A DNA stretch of 48,559 nt from Terriglobia bacterium (lineage in GTDB: Bacteria; Acidobacteriota; Terriglobia; UBA7540), in assembly GCA_020072655.1 (NCBI GenBank), contig JAIQGH010000012.1:1-48559 (forward strand), in the 5' to 3' direction. Of the stretch, positions 8,007 through 17,492 are shown piece after piece; the first letter of the stretch is position 1; each line of letters opens with the position of its first letter. The translations under genes and the position numbers were made by a program. The notes beneath the pieces were generated by a model. That model was not told where the DNA came from, searched no databases, and saw only the letters and a list, made by a program, of their open reading frames with translations.

Positions 8007-9185
8007 ATGAGAGATGCCCATCGCTTTGCCACACTCGCCGTTCACGCCGGAGAATCGCCTTGCCCGGCGACCGGCGCGCTTGACACGCCCATCTATCAGT
8101 CGAACACGTTCGTCTCCGCCGACGCCGACGAGATGGCGGCTGTGTACGGAGGAGAGAAACCCGGTTATATGTACACGCGCTACGGCAATCCCACCATCCG
8201 GGCACTGGAAACGAAAGTGGCGGCGCTCGAGGGCGGCGGAGCGGCGCTGGCTTTTGCGACGGGAATGGCGGCGATTTCGTCGGCGATTCTGGGGTACGTG
8301 AAGGCGGCCGACCACGTCGTGGCGCAGCGTTCGCTTTACGGCGGAGCGTACAACTTCCTGAACACGAAACTGCCCCGCATGGGAGCTTCCACTACGTTCG
8401 TGCCCTCGTCGCGGGTCGAGGATTTCGAGAAGGCGGTCCAGCCCAACACCCGCCTGATCTATTTCGAGACGCCCAGCAATCCCGTGCTCGAAATCGTGGA
8501 CATCGCGGCGCTGGCACGCCTGGCGAACGCCCGCGGAATCCCCACCATCATCGACAATACCTTCGCGTCGCCCGCGCTGCAGCGCCCCATTCCGCTCGGC
8601 GTCACGGTCTCTGTCCACTCCGCCACCAAATACCTCTGCGGGCACGGCGACGCCATGGGCGGTGTCGTCATCGGCCCTCAGGATTACATTTCCCGGCTCG
8701 CTCACGATGTGATCCGCGATTTCGGTGGCGTCATCAGCCCCTTCAACGCCTGGCTTATTCTGCGCGGTATCCGCACGCTTCACCTGCGCATGCCCGCCCA
8801 TTGCGCCAACGCGGTGCAAGTTGCCGAGTTCCTGGCCCGCCATCCTCGCATCGAGCGGGTGCACTATCCCGGCCTCGCCAGCCATCCGGGCCATGAAATC
8901 GCGCGGAAGCAGATGAGCGCCTTCGGCGCCATGCTGAGCTTCGACCTGAGAGATGGTTACGAGGGCGGCAAGAAAGTGATGGACCGCGTCAAAATCTTCG
9001 CCCGCGCCGGCAGCCTCGGCGACACGCGCTCGCTGATCGTCCACTCCGCTTCGACCAGCCATCGCGCCGTCCCGCGCGACCAGCGACTGGCTATCGGCAT
9101 CACGGACGGTCTGGTGCGCTTGTCGGTGGGAATCGAAGCGGTCGAAGACCTTATCGCCGACCTCGACCAGGCCCTGGCGTTTTGA
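8007..9185 (+). CDS. Cys/Met metabolism PLP-dependent enzyme (cystathionine gamma-synthase / methionine gamma-lyase family)
   Basis: A fold-type I PLP enzyme of transsulfuration or sulfhydrylation. The 392 residues include AVHAGE near the N-terminus, YTRYGNPT (phosphate-binding Tyr/Arg from the neighbouring subunit), FATGMAAISSA, the IDNTFASP loop (Asp holding the pyridine N), the Schiff-base lysine in SVHSATKYLCGHGD, and SLGDTRSLIVHSAST at the C-terminus. Sequence alone does not separate cystathionine gamma-synthase or lyase, O-acyl-homoserine sulfhydrylase and methionine gamma-lyase. The ATG at 8007 has GAGG 6 nt upstream; a TTG at 7995 is in frame but less likely. The gene stands alone, divergent from the LysW-like gene. 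Confidence 0.88.
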   Translation: MRDAHRFATLAVHAGESPCPATGALDTPIYQSNTFVSADADEMAAVYGGEKPGYMYTRYGNPTIRALETKVAALEGGGAALAFATGMAAISSAILGYVKAADHVVAQRSLYGGAYNFLNTKLPRMGASTTFVPSSRVEDFEKAVQPNTRLIYFETPSNPVLEIVDIAALARLANARGIPTIIDNTFASPALQRPIPLGVTVSVHSATKYLCGHGDAMGGVVIGPQDYISRLAHDVIRDFGGVISPFNAWLILRGIRTLHLRMPAHCANAVQVAEFLARHPRIERVHYPGLASHPGHEIARKQMSAFGAMLSFDLRDGYEGGKKVMDRVKIFARAGSLGDTRSLIVHSASTSHRAVPRDQRLAIGITDGLVRLSVGIEAVEDLIADLDQALAF

Positions 9186-9322
9186 GCTTGGTAGCACGGG
9201 TCCGTGTCGTAGGAATGCGGCTTGTCAATACGGAAAGCCTGCGGCCCGTGGAGGCCTGGAGTGCGTTACCCCTTCGCGAGTCGCCGCCGCCAATCGAAGT
9301 CAATTCACTCTGATCGAGGAAT

Positions 9323-10374
9323 CTACCGGGAGAGGGCTTCAACCACGGCCGCGGCGAAATCCGCCGTGGTGTTCTTGCCCCCCAAGTCGGGTGTCCGGAC
9401 CTGACCCTTGCCCGTAACCGCTCGGAGGGCGTTCATGATGCGCGCGGCGGCTGCAGGCTCGCCCAGGTGTTCCATCATCAACGCGGCGGTCCAGATGGCG
9501 GCAATGGGATTCGCCACGCCGCGACCCGCAATGTCCGGAGCGCTGCCGTGCACCGGTTCGAACATGGGAGGCCCGAGCCGTTCGGCAGGGTTGATGTTGG
9601 CGCTCGCCGCCAGCCCCAGGCTGCCCTGCAAAGCGCCGCCGATGTCGGTGAGGATATCAGCGAACAGGTTCGAGCCCACCACGACGTCGAGAGTCTCGGG
9701 ATGGGTAATCATGCGTGCGGCCCATTCGACTTGGTGGCGCTCGCCAGCCGCTTGCGGGGGCGCCGGCGCGCCCGTTCGAAGGCGTAACGGATCACCCGCT
9801 CCGTCCCTCGGCGAGTGAAGACCACCTCCTGGATGGCGACTTCCTCCGCCGTGGCGCGCTTGAACCGCCCGCCCAGCCCGCAATACTCGCCTTCGGAGTT
9901 CTCACGGATGAAGAGCATGTTGATGTCGGCGGCGGTCTTGCTGCGTAACGGGGACTCCAGTCCGGGCAGGATCTCCACCGGCCGCAGGTTCGCATAAAGG
10001 TCGAACCCGAAGCGAATCTCGAGCAGGAGTTGGCGCAACGAGATGTGGTCGGGCACGGTCGGGTGGCCGATGGCGCCGAGGTAGATGGCATCGAAAGGCC
10101 GCAACTGCTCGAGCCCGTCTTCCGGCATCATCCGCCCCGTGCGCAGGTAGTACTCGCAGCCCCAGTCAAATTCGCCGAAGCTGAGCGCGAATGCTTCCGC
10201 TGAGCCCGTCGTCGCGCCAGGCGGAACTTGTCCCGACGACGGCGGGAGCCCGGCATTTGCCCTCGCCGCGTCCCTGGCGCTTGCTGCCGCCGCTTCGAGT
10301 ACCTGTACCCCCGCAGGAATCACTTCCTTGCCAATGCCATCGCCGGGGAGCAACGCAATCCGATAGGTTTTCAT
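9323..10374 (-). pseudogene. Tartrate/isopropylmalate dehydrogenase family protein, broken by an internal deletion
   Basis: The N-terminal part (10374 down to about 9728: MKTYRIALLPGDGIGKEV, EYYLRTGRMMPEDG, GAIGHPTVPDHISLRQ, FIRENSEGEYCG, ASATKSN) belongs to the NAD-dependent tartrate/D-malate dehydrogenase branch. The frame then ends early (TGA at 9709-9711), while the C-terminal part resumes in another frame from about 9724 (AARMITHPETLDVVVGSNLF, then FADILTDIGGAL and EPVHGSAPDIAG) to 9323. Between ATKSN and the ARMITHPE strand the family normally has about 30 residues (the F/YWDEVF helix and the Asp-containing strand). They are absent, and with them a catalytic/metal Asp. An Ala-rich insertion of about 20 residues lies near position 30. 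I read this as a pseudogene or assembly deletion. Confidence 0.75.
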
Positions 10375-10437
10375 GATGCCTCAGATTGTACACGAAACGA
10401 GCCGCCGCTCGCCGACCGGCGGGCCCTGCACTACGCA

Positions 10438-10466
10438 TTGCACGCAAATAGCGTCGACAATATACT
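10438..10466 (+). promoter_or_regulatory. Putative sigma70-type promoter for the sugar cassette
   Basis: TTGCAC at 10438-10443 and TATACT at 10461-10466 are separated by 17 nt. The -10 matches consensus at 5 of 6 positions, the -35 at only 3. It lies in the 189-nt gap between the divergent dehydrogenase pseudogene and the hydroxyacid dehydrogenase gene, about 100 nt before the latter's start. Confidence 0.4.
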
Positions 10467-10563
10467 GTTGCGGCTTGCGCGGCAGCGTATCCCGGAGCGG
10501 CTTGAGATTTCGAAATACACCGCAAATTCACGCGCTCCAGGCAGGCCGAGGAGAGGGCTCAAT

Positions 10564-11619
10564 ATGGCCAAGGTCCTTTGCGTTGGCGACGCGATGATTG
10601 GACCCGATCGTTTTGTCGCCGCCTGTCGAGAATTGTTTCCCGATTCGGAGCCGATTGGGGCTCAGTGGCTGGGTCAAGATAAGGCCGCGCTGCAACTGGA
10701 GCGGCTGAAGGTGGAAAAGGGTGGACCCTCGGCCGTGCCGGTGCCAGCCTTTGATTTTCCGGAGCTGAAAGATTGCGAGATCCTTCTGGTCCATTATTGC
10801 CCGGTTTCCTCCGAACTGCTGGGGCTCTTGCCAAATCTGCGGATCATTGGCGTGGCGCGCGGAGGAGTCGAGAACATTGACGTGGACAGTGCGACGGCCA
10901 AAGGAATCCTGGTATTTCGGGTGGAAGGCCGGAATGCCCAGGCCGTATCAGATTTCGCGATTGGATTGATGATTGCCGAGCTTCGGAACATCGCGCGCTC
11001 CCACCAGTCTCTTCGGGAGGGCCGATGGAGGAAGGAGTACGTCAATTCTGGATATTCCTGCCAACTTGAACGCAAACAAGTGGGCATCGTGGGGCTGGGG
11101 AAAATAGGGTCACTCGTCGCCAAGAAATTGAGTGGCTTCGAAGTGAAAGCCGTTGGATATGACCCTTTCGTCGACGCTTCCTTGTTTCAGCAGTGGGCTG
11201 TGACAAGAGTCGAGCTGCCTGAACTCATGAGCACCTCGGACGTCATCACCATCCACGCGCGGCTTAGTGCAACGACTCGGCACTTAATCGGACGCCGGGA
11301 GATCCAGAGGATGAAACCGACCGCCATCCTGGTTAATACCGCGCGCGCGGGTTTGGTGGACGAGGATGCCCTCGTCGAAGCGCTCACGAAGCGGCTCATC
11401 GGCGGAGCCGCGCTGGATGTTTTTGACCAGGAACCCTTACCTCCTACCGACCCCTATCTGAGTTTGGACAACGTTACGGTCACGTCCCATTTGGCCGGGA
11501 CTGCCGTCGAGGTGCTGCAACGGTCACCTTACCTCCTTTGCGAAGTAATCCAAGATTACTTATTGCATCGAAGGGTCGGAACGCTCGTGAATCCCGACGC
11601 GCTGGCCAAAACCGCTTAA
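10564..11619 (+). CDS. D-2-hydroxyacid dehydrogenase, NAD-binding
   Basis: A member of the phosphoglycerate/D-lactate dehydrogenase family, 351 residues. The Rossmann motif is GIVGLGKIGSLVAKKL, with an acidic residue after the second strand (GYDPFVD) favouring NAD. The catalytic residues can be placed: Arg in NTARAGLVDEDAL, Glu in DVFDQEPLPP, and His in TSHLAGTA. The ATG at 10564 is preceded by GGAGAGGG; the frame is open far upstream, but that sequence is not coding-like. It is the first gene of a tight three-gene set with an FGGY kinase (21 nt gap) and a class II aldolase, suggesting catabolism of a sugar acid or polyol. The substrate cannot be told from sequence. Confidence 0.88.
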   Translation: MAKVLCVGDAMIGPDRFVAACRELFPDSEPIGAQWLGQDKAALQLERLKVEKGGPSAVPVPAFDFPELKDCEILLVHYCPVSSELLGLLPNLRIIGVARGGVENIDVDSATAKGILVFRVEGRNAQAVSDFAIGLMIAELRNIARSHQSLREGRWRKEYVNSGYSCQLERKQVGIVGLGKIGSLVAKKLSGFEVKAVGYDPFVDASLFQQWAVTRVELPELMSTSDVITIHARLSATTRHLIGRREIQRMKPTAILVNTARAGLVDEDALVEALTKRLIGGAALDVFDQEPLPPTDPYLSLDNVTVTSHLAGTAVEVLQRSPYLLCEVIQDYLLHRRVGTLVNPDALAKTA

Positions 11620-11640
11620 GCCAGAGAATAGGGGCCCCGA

Positions 11641-13155
11641 TTGAGGAACGCGGACGTGCTGGTGGTCGTCGACTTGGGGACCTCAGGCTGCAAGGTTTTG
11701 GCTTTCGATCCCCAGGGAAGAAGGCTGGCTTACGGGCGCCGAACCTACTCCGCCACCCTGGACGCAACTGGACGCGTCGAGCAGAGTTCCGATTCTTGGT
11801 GGGATGCCTTCCGAGGGGCGCTCCATGAGGCAGGTGTCCGATCGCTCTTAGACCGCGTCGCCGCAATCGCGATCACCAGCCTGCGCGCTGCAGTTCTTGC
11901 CATTGACGGAGCCGGAACGGCTCTAGGGCCGGCCATTCTCGCTTCCGACCAGAGGGCGCGAGAGGAAGCTCTCTTCCTCCGTCAATTCATTGGAGAAGAG
12001 AGGCTTTACGACATCACGGGGTTACGCACAGATTTTTACTTTCCACTTCCTCGAATTCTGTGGCTGAAGAAACATCACCGCGACATCTTCGGCCGGGCGA
12101 AGAAATTAATCGGCGGGCAGGAATACCTCATCCAACGACTCTGCGGGAGGGTCGTCATGGACACCTCCCACGCCTCACGCTGGCTCTGTTTCAATGTCAG
12201 GGCACGCGAATGGGACTCAGAGCTGCTCGAGAAATTAGACCTGCGGAGCGGAATTTTCCCGGAGCTCGTTGACCCCGGCGCCACCGTTGGGGAAGTCGAG
12301 CCGGCACTGGCCAGGGAAATCGGCTTGCCTGTCGTTCCAGTTGTCGCTGCCGGCGGTGACCAAACCTGTGCTTCTTTGGGCATGGGAGCTTTGGATGCGG
12401 GAACGCTGACGATTAATCATGGAACAGGAACCTTCTTGGAGTCGCCCAGGCGATTCCCTCAATTCGACAAGGAAAAAAGGTTCTTGTGCAGCGTCCACGT
12501 GGTCCCCGGGGAATGGATCGTGGAATGCCCAATTCTGGTTGCGGGTCGCTTGCTGGACGAGCAGATGAAATTCTTCTGCGGTCCCGAAGTGGATGTCGAG
12601 AGTGAGTATGCCCGGGTCTTCGACATGGCCGCGTCGCCGACGACTGGGGAAGCACTTGTGTACCTTCCTTATCAAGGCGGGTCCACCTCACCGCATTGGC
12701 AGGAACGATTGCGGGGTGTGATTTGGGGTCTGCAGAGTTCCACCCAGCCGCGTCAAATCCTCCGGGCCCTGGGAGAGGGGATTCTTTTCGATGTTAGACG
12801 ATCGATTGATCTGTTCCCCACGCGGCCGACCGAGGTAATTGTGGCAGGAAGACTGGCGCAGCTCGATGGGTTCAACCAAATGCAGGCCGACATTCTCAAC
12901 CTCCCCGTGGTTCGAGTAGCCGAGCCCGAGGCCACAGCCCTCGGTGCGGCGATTGTCGCCAGTGTTTCGGTCGGGGTTCATCCCTCCATCCCCGAGGCCG
13001 TCAAAGCCATGACCCGCAAGGTGGAATCGTCCCAGAAATGTCCTCGGGCAGATTCTCGCGACCATTATCAAAATCTCTTTGACAAGCACGAACGAATTCT
13101 TCGCTGGGCACTCCATGAGGCCAAAGAAGGAACGAAATCGCCATGCCCCTCGTGA
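11641..13155 (+). CDS. FGGY-family carbohydrate kinase
   Basis: An ATP-dependent sugar kinase of 504 residues with the actin-like/FGGY fold. The phosphate-1 loop is VVVDLGTSGCKVLAFD and the adenosine region is VVAAGGDQTCASLGMGAL with INHGTGTF. The C-terminal half has EVIVAGRLAQLDGFNQMQAD and the VAEPEATALGAAIVA strand-helix. It has the general look of proteins annotated as xylulose, gluconate or autoinducer-2 kinases, but I cannot assign a substrate. The TTG start at 11641 (MRNADVLVVVDLG) fits the fold and has no better alternative. It overlaps the aldolase start by 13 nt, so the products are probably made together: phosphorylation of a ketose-like compound, then aldol cleavage. Confidence 0.88.
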   Translation: MRNADVLVVVDLGTSGCKVLAFDPQGRRLAYGRRTYSATLDATGRVEQSSDSWWDAFRGALHEAGVRSLLDRVAAIAITSLRAAVLAIDGAGTALGPAILASDQRAREEALFLRQFIGEERLYDITGLRTDFYFPLPRILWLKKHHRDIFGRAKKLIGGQEYLIQRLCGRVVMDTSHASRWLCFNVRAREWDSELLEKLDLRSGIFPELVDPGATVGEVEPALAREIGLPVVPVVAAGGDQTCASLGMGALDAGTLTINHGTGTFLESPRRFPQFDKEKRFLCSVHVVPGEWIVECPILVAGRLLDEQMKFFCGPEVDVESEYARVFDMAASPTTGEALVYLPYQGGSTSPHWQERLRGVIWGLQSSTQPRQILRALGEGILFDVRRSIDLFPTRPTEVIVAGRLAQLDGFNQMQADILNLPVVRVAEPEATALGAAIVASVSVGVHPSIPEAVKAMTRKVESSQKCPRADSRDHYQNLFDKHERILRWALHEAKEGTKSPCPS

Positions 13156-14009
13156 ACCTGACTGCCGTCCTCCCGAACGCTCAACGGCTCGGCTACGCAG
13201 TGCCGAGCTTCAATGTGTGCACTCTCGAAATGATCGCCGGAGTGCTCCAGGCTGCCGAGATGGTCCGGTCACCTGTCATCATCGCGCTGGCGGAGAGGCA
13301 TTTCCGCCAAATCAATCCGTGGCATATCTCCGCGGCGATTCGGGAAGGTGCTCACCGAGCGAAAATTCCAGTTGTCCTGCATCTCGACCATGCCGCTTCA
13401 CTGGAAGGTGTGAAGCTGGGAATCGAACTGGGTTGTACTTCCGTGATGATCGACGGTTCCCGACTTCCGTTCGGTGAGAACGTGGCCGTAACTCGCAAGG
13501 CCGTGGAGATCGCCCGCGCCCACGAGGTGTCAGTGGAGGGTGAATTGGGAAGCATTGGAGGCTCCGAAGGAGAGGTTCAGGGGGGTAAGGAGCCGAAACT
13601 CTACACCAATCCAGACGAGGCAGCGCAGTTCGCCCTCGAGACAGGCGTCGATGCTTTAGCGGTCGCAATCGGAACTGTCCACGGCCTCTATCGCACCGCC
13701 CCGCAACTGCAGTTTGAGCTTCTGGAACAGATCCGTCGAAGCACAGAGGCCTTTTTGGTCTTGCATGGGGGGACGAGTCTGCCGGATTCCGACTTCGCAA
13801 GACTGATCGAACGAGGTATCACGAAAATCAACATTTTCACTGAACTTTCTTTACGCAGTGCGGAGAGGATTCGTAAGAATCTGGAACGGTCTGAGGGAGC
13901 TATCGGGATCACCGAGAGTCTGGAGGGTGTCACGATGGAGATTGCTGAAGCTGCCCGTCGATTCTTCCAGGTTTTCCGTGGCGTGGGCCGGTCCGAATCA
14001 TTACTTTGA
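13143..14009 (+). CDS. Class II (zinc) fructose/tagatose-bisphosphate-type aldolase
   Basis: A 288-residue class II aldolase of the FbaA/GatY/KbaY type, cleaving a ketose phosphate to DHAP and an aldehyde. Metal ligands are visible: HLDHA near residue 82, Glu in [10 protein letters not shown], His in [10 protein letters not shown], and His in LHGGTSLPD. The phosphate-binding segment [10 protein letters not shown] replaces the common KINxxTD wording, hinting at a non-fructose substrate. The ATG at 13143 overlaps the kinase gene by 13 nt. As the third gene of the dehydrogenase-kinase-aldolase set it probably performs the carbon-splitting step. A separate archaeal-type class I fructose-bisphosphate aldolase at 33766-34740 may serve glycolysis. 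Confidence 0.87.
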   Translation: MPLVNLTAVLPNAQRLGYAVPSFNVCTLEMIAGVLQAAEMVRSPVIIALAERHFRQINPWHISAAIREGAHRAKIPVVLHLDHAASLEGVKLGIELGCTSVMIDGSRLPFGENVAVTRKAVEIARAHEVSVEGELGSIGGSEGEVQGGKEPKLYTNPDEAAQFALETGVDALAVAIGTVHGLYRTAPQLQFELLEQIRRSTEAFLVLHGGTSLPDSDFARLIERGITKINIFTELSLRSAERIRKNLERSEGAIGITESLEGVTMEIAEAARRFFQVFRGVGRSESLL

Positions 14010-14076
14010 TTTGCCCGCGATCCACAGGAGCACTTTGAGGTCGGTGGGAATTTTCCCCGGATTCACCAGGTTGAAT

Positions 14077-16137
14077 ATGCTTCATTGGAGAAGAATCGGT
14101 TGGGTTCTACTCGCGCTGATCGGCGCGCTGGCGCTGGGCGTGATCGCCGCGACACGCGGCGAGCCGATTAACGCCGTGTGGTTAATCGCCGCGGCCGCGT
14201 GCATTTTTGCGCTTGGCTATCGGTTTTACAGCCGCTTCGTGGCGTATCGCTTGCTGGAACTCAACGACCGGCGCGCTACGCCCGCCGAACGTCTGGAGGA
14301 CGGTATCGATTTCGTCCCCACCAACAAATGGGTGGTTTTCGGCCACCACTTCGCGGCTATCGCGGGGCCGGGGCCCCTGGTCGGCCCGATTCTCGCCGCG
14401 CAATTCGGCTACTTGCCCGGCACGCTTTGGATCGTCATTGGCGGAGTACTGGGCGGCGCGGTGCAGGACTTCGTGACGCTGTTCTGCTCGTTGCGCCGCG
14501 ACGGCAAATCGCTCGGCCAGATGGCGAAAGATGAAATCAGCGCGCTCGGCGGCTACACGGCACTCTTCGGCGTCCTTTTCATCATTGTCATCCTGATTGC
14601 GGTCGTCGCCCTCGTGGTGGTGAATGCGCTCAAGCAGAGCCCCTGGGGACTTTTCACCATCGCGATGACGATTCCCATCGCTTTTCTGATGGGGATTCAT
14701 CTGCGCTGGTTGCGACCTGGGAAGGTTCTGGAGACTTCGATCCTGGGATTTGCTCTGGTTTTGGCGGCAGTGGTGGGCGGGCGCTATGTGGCGGAATCCG
14801 CGCTCGCGCCCTATTTCACTTACAGCGGCGAGTCCCTGGCCTGGATGATCATCGGGTACGGCTTCGCGGCCTCGACACTCCCCGTATGGATGCTGCTTGC
14901 GCCGCGCGACTACCTCAGCACCTTTGTGAAGCTGGGAGTCGTTGTAGCACTCGCTCTGGGAATCATCCTGGTGCGCCCCATCATGCTCCTGCCTCCGCTC
15001 ACGCGTTTCACCGACGGCACAGGCCCGATCTTTGCCGGCAAGATCTTTCCTTTTTGCTTTATCACCATCGCCTGCGGGGCCATCTCCGGATTCCACTCTC
15101 TGATTTCCTCTGGTACCACGCCCAAAATGCTGATCCGGGAGAGCCATGCGCGCATGGTCGGCTACGGTGGGATGCTGATGGAATCGTTTGTGGCGATCAT
15201 GGCCATGGTGGCGGCATCGGTTCTCCAGCCGGGGGTCTATTTCGCCATCAACAGTCCGGCGGGCGTTGTGGGGGCACTACCGGCGCAGGCCGTTCAAACC
15301 ATCTCCGCCTGGGGCTTCCCCGTGACCCAGCGCCAGATGGCCGACCTGGCACAGAAGATCGGTGAGACGACGCTCTTCAATCGTACCGGCGGCGCGCCAT
15401 CCCTCGCCGTGGGCATGACGCAGATCTTCGCCAGAGTACTGGGGGGCCCCGAAGTCATGGCGCTGTGGTATCACTTCGCCATCATGTTCGAGGCGCTTTT
15501 CATCCTCACGCTGCTCGACGCGGGCACGCGCGTCGGACGCTTCATGCTCCAGGATTTGCTCGGCAACTTCTGGAGGCCCCTGGGCAGGACGGCCTGGTAC
15601 CCTGCAAACATCCTGGCCAGTGCCCTGATCGTGGCGGCGTGGGGATACTTCCTCTATCAGGGAGTGGTGGACCCGCTGGGCGGCATCAACAGCTTGTGGC
15701 CGCTGTTTGGGATTTCGAATCAGCTGCTGGCCACCATCGCGCTTTGTGTTGCCACCACCATCCTCATCAAGATGGGCAAAGCGAGGTATGTTTGGGCCAC
15801 GCTCACACCGCTCGTGTGGTTGGTTAGCGTGACGATGACGGCGAGCTTCCAGAAAATCTGGAGCACCGACCCACGGCTCGGCTTCCTGGCGCACGCGCGC
15901 GCGCTTGCCGGTCAAATTGCCACCGGGGCAATTCCGGCAGACCAAATCGCCTTGACCGAGCGGCTGATCTTCAACGACCGGCTGGACGCCGCGGTGACGG
16001 GAGTTTTCGCAAGCCTGGTGTTGCTGATTCTCATCGAATCGGGCCGGCATTGGTGGCTGTACGCGACGGAGCGGAAGAAGCCGGCGCTGCGCGAGGCGCC
16101 GATGGTCGTCTCGCGATGGGTGTCGTCGGAGCCGTAA
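14077..16137 (+). CDS. cstA: Carbon starvation protein CstA, membrane transporter
   Basis: A large polytopic inner-membrane protein of the CstA/BtsT family, shown in Enterobacteria to import pyruvate and/or peptides under carbon limitation. The 686 residues start [16 protein letters not shown] and contain the family signatures [19 protein letters not shown] and [16 protein letters not shown], with [19 protein letters not shown] and [12 protein letters not shown] further on. More than a dozen hydrophobic helices follow. The ATG at 14077 is preferred because upstream in-frame sequence overlaps the aldolase gene. Its YbdD-type partner follows 40 nt downstream, the usual arrangement. Confidence 0.95.
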   Translation: MLHWRRIGWVLLALIGALALGVIAATRGEPINAVWLIAAAACIFALGYRFYSRFVAYRLLELNDRRATPAERLEDGIDFVPTNKWVVFGHHFAAIAGPGPLVGPILAAQFGYLPGTLWIVIGGVLGGAVQDFVTLFCSLRRDGKSLGQMAKDEISALGGYTALFGVLFIIVILIAVVALVVVNALKQSPWGLFTIAMTIPIAFLMGIHLRWLRPGKVLETSILGFALVLAAVVGGRYVAESALAPYFTYSGESLAWMIIGYGFAASTLPVWMLLAPRDYLSTFVKLGVVVALALGIILVRPIMLLPPLTRFTDGTGPIFAGKIFPFCFITIACGAISGFHSLISSGTTPKMLIRESHARMVGYGGMLMESFVAIMAMVAASVLQPGVYFAINSPAGVVGALPAQAVQTISAWGFPVTQRQMADLAQKIGETTLFNRTGGAPSLAVGMTQIFARVLGGPEVMALWYHFAIMFEALFILTLLDAGTRVGRFMLQDLLGNFWRPLGRTAWYPANILASALIVAAWGYFLYQGVVDPLGGINSLWPLFGISNQLLATIALCVATTILIKMGKARYVWATLTPLVWLVSVTMTASFQKIWSTDPRLGFLAHARALAGQIATGAIPADQIALTERLIFNDRLDAAVTGVFASLVLLILIESGRHWWLYATERKKPALREAPMVVSRWVSSEP

Positions 16138-16177
16138 CCTTGGGGGAGTGCGCGCGCCGGCGCGAGGAGAAAGTGCT

Positions 16178-16360
16178 ATGAGGAAGATGCGAGAAATTTT
16201 GAGCGGAATCTGGGCCTTCGCACGCGAACTGGTGGGCGACAACGCCTACGCTCGTTACTGCGACCACGTTTCAGCGCGAGGAGGCTCCCCATTGACGCCG
16301 GAGGAGTTCTACATCTCGCGACTGGAGCGGAAGTATTCCCGCCCCAACCGCTGCTGCTGA
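16178..16360 (+). CDS. YbdD/YjiX family (DUF466) small protein
   Basis: A 60-residue protein with the family features: NAYARYCDHV near the middle, then GGSPLTPEEFYISRLERKYS and a Cys-Cys C-terminus. Members sit beside cstA or btsT, and the E. coli homologue is needed for CstA/BtsT pyruvate transport. The ATG at 16178 has GAGGAGA 7 nt upstream. It is co-directional with cstA and almost certainly co-transcribed with it. Confidence 0.92.
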   Translation: MRKMREILSGIWAFARELVGDNAYARYCDHVSARGGSPLTPEEFYISRLERKYSRPNRCC

Positions 16361-16476
16361 CGGGGCTAGCGATCCCCCGCCAACCCGGACATTAGGGGGG
16401 CTAGGACGGTAGGCCGCTTTTGGGCTTGGTTCCACGACTCTGATATATCCAGATCGTTAACCCCGCCAAACGTTAC

Positions 16477-16506
16477 TTGACATTCACCTGCGTTGGGTGC
16501 CAGATT
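16477..16506 (+). promoter_or_regulatory. Possible promoter before the sigma factor gene
   Basis: A perfect TTGACA hexamer at 16477-16482 lies about 80 nt upstream of the sigma-factor start. The best -10 at proper spacing is only CAGATT (16501-16506, 18-nt spacer), so the assignment is weak. The 202-nt gap between the YbdD gene and the sigma gene holds nothing else recognisable. Confidence 0.25.
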
Positions 16507-16562
16507 AGGGAGCGATCACTTCGGGGGGCGCCCAGCGGAGGGGCACTGGCGTCCCAGATGGC

Positions 16563-17447
16563 GTGGGAACCTTGACCTTCGAGAAGTTCTTTTCCGACCA
16601 TCGCAAGCGCTTGGAGGCCATGCACGCGTCTTCGGGCGCAACGACTTGGTCCGTCTCGCTCGACGAACTGGCCCGGGTGGTGTGGGAAGGCATGAGCGCC
16701 GCCACCGAGGCCGGAAATATCCCCGAACTCCTGCAGAAGATTCGTGCTGACGAACTAGCCCTGGTCATTGCCTGTGTCAAAGGAGATAGCCGGGCCTGGG
16801 AAGCCTTCAGCTTTGGCTATCGCGGCGCGATCTATGAGGCGGCGTGCTCGTTTGCGCCGGATCTGACCGCGGCCCGGGAGCTTTCCGACTCTTTGACGGC
16901 GGAACTCTACGGGGTGGAGGCGGAAGGCGGCATGGCGCGCTCGAAACTGAGGTACTTCCACGGTCGGAGCAGCTTGCGGACCTGGTTGCGCGCCGTCGTC
17001 TACCAAAAATTCGTGGATGAGTACCGGCGGCTGAGCCGGCTGGCGCCCCTTCCGGATGACCTCGAGGCCCCGGCGGGCAGCAAGGCCGTCTCGGAGCGGG
17101 AGGAGCACCGCTACGCCAAACTGCTTGGCGAGGCAGTCGCGGTGGTGCTGCGGGAACTTCCCGGCGCCGAGAAAATGTTGCTCAGCTTCCATTATGTACA
17201 GCAACTCACCATGAAGCAGATTGGCAGGCTCGTCGGGGCGCACGAATCCACCGTTTCCCGGCGACTGGATGGGGTGAATAAGAAGTTGCGCAAGCAAATT
17301 GAAAACTACCTCCGCAAGGTCAAGAAACTGAATGCGTTCGAGGTCGATCAATGCTTTGACTTTGTTGCCCGCGGCGCCCTCGTGGACCTGGAAAAGGAAT
17401 TGAAGCGCGAAAAGCTTCCGCAAGAAAGCACGGGCAGTTCGTTCTAA
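16563..17447 (+). CDS. ECF-like RNA polymerase sigma factor with N-terminal extension
   Basis: A sigma-70 family protein of 294 residues. Sigma2 lies around residues 70-160 (WEAFSFGYRGAIYEAA … SLRTWLRAVVYQKFVDEYRR), and sigma4 around 195-245 with the helix-turn-helix LTMKQIGRLVGAHESTVSRRL. There is an N-terminal extension of about 60 residues and a short C-terminal tail, longer than minimal ECF sigmas. The start is GTG at 16563. The next gene (45 nt downstream) encodes a membrane protein with an HxxxCxxC anti-sigma motif, so the two form a regulatory pair in which the anti-sigma probably holds this factor at the membrane. Target genes are unknown. Confidence 0.8.
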   Translation: MGTLTFEKFFSDHRKRLEAMHASSGATTWSVSLDELARVVWEGMSAATEAGNIPELLQKIRADELALVIACVKGDSRAWEAFSFGYRGAIYEAACSFAPDLTAARELSDSLTAELYGVEAEGGMARSKLRYFHGRSSLRTWLRAVVYQKFVDEYRRLSRLAPLPDDLEAPAGSKAVSEREEHRYAKLLGEAVAVVLRELPGAEKMLLSFHYVQQLTMKQIGRLVGAHESTVSRRLDGVNKKLRKQIENYLRKVKKLNAFEVDQCFDFVARGALVDLEKELKREKLPQESTGSSF

Positions 17448-17492
17448 TTCCAGGGCGGCACCGCGGCCTGATTCGGGTCTCAGGCTAGGTGG

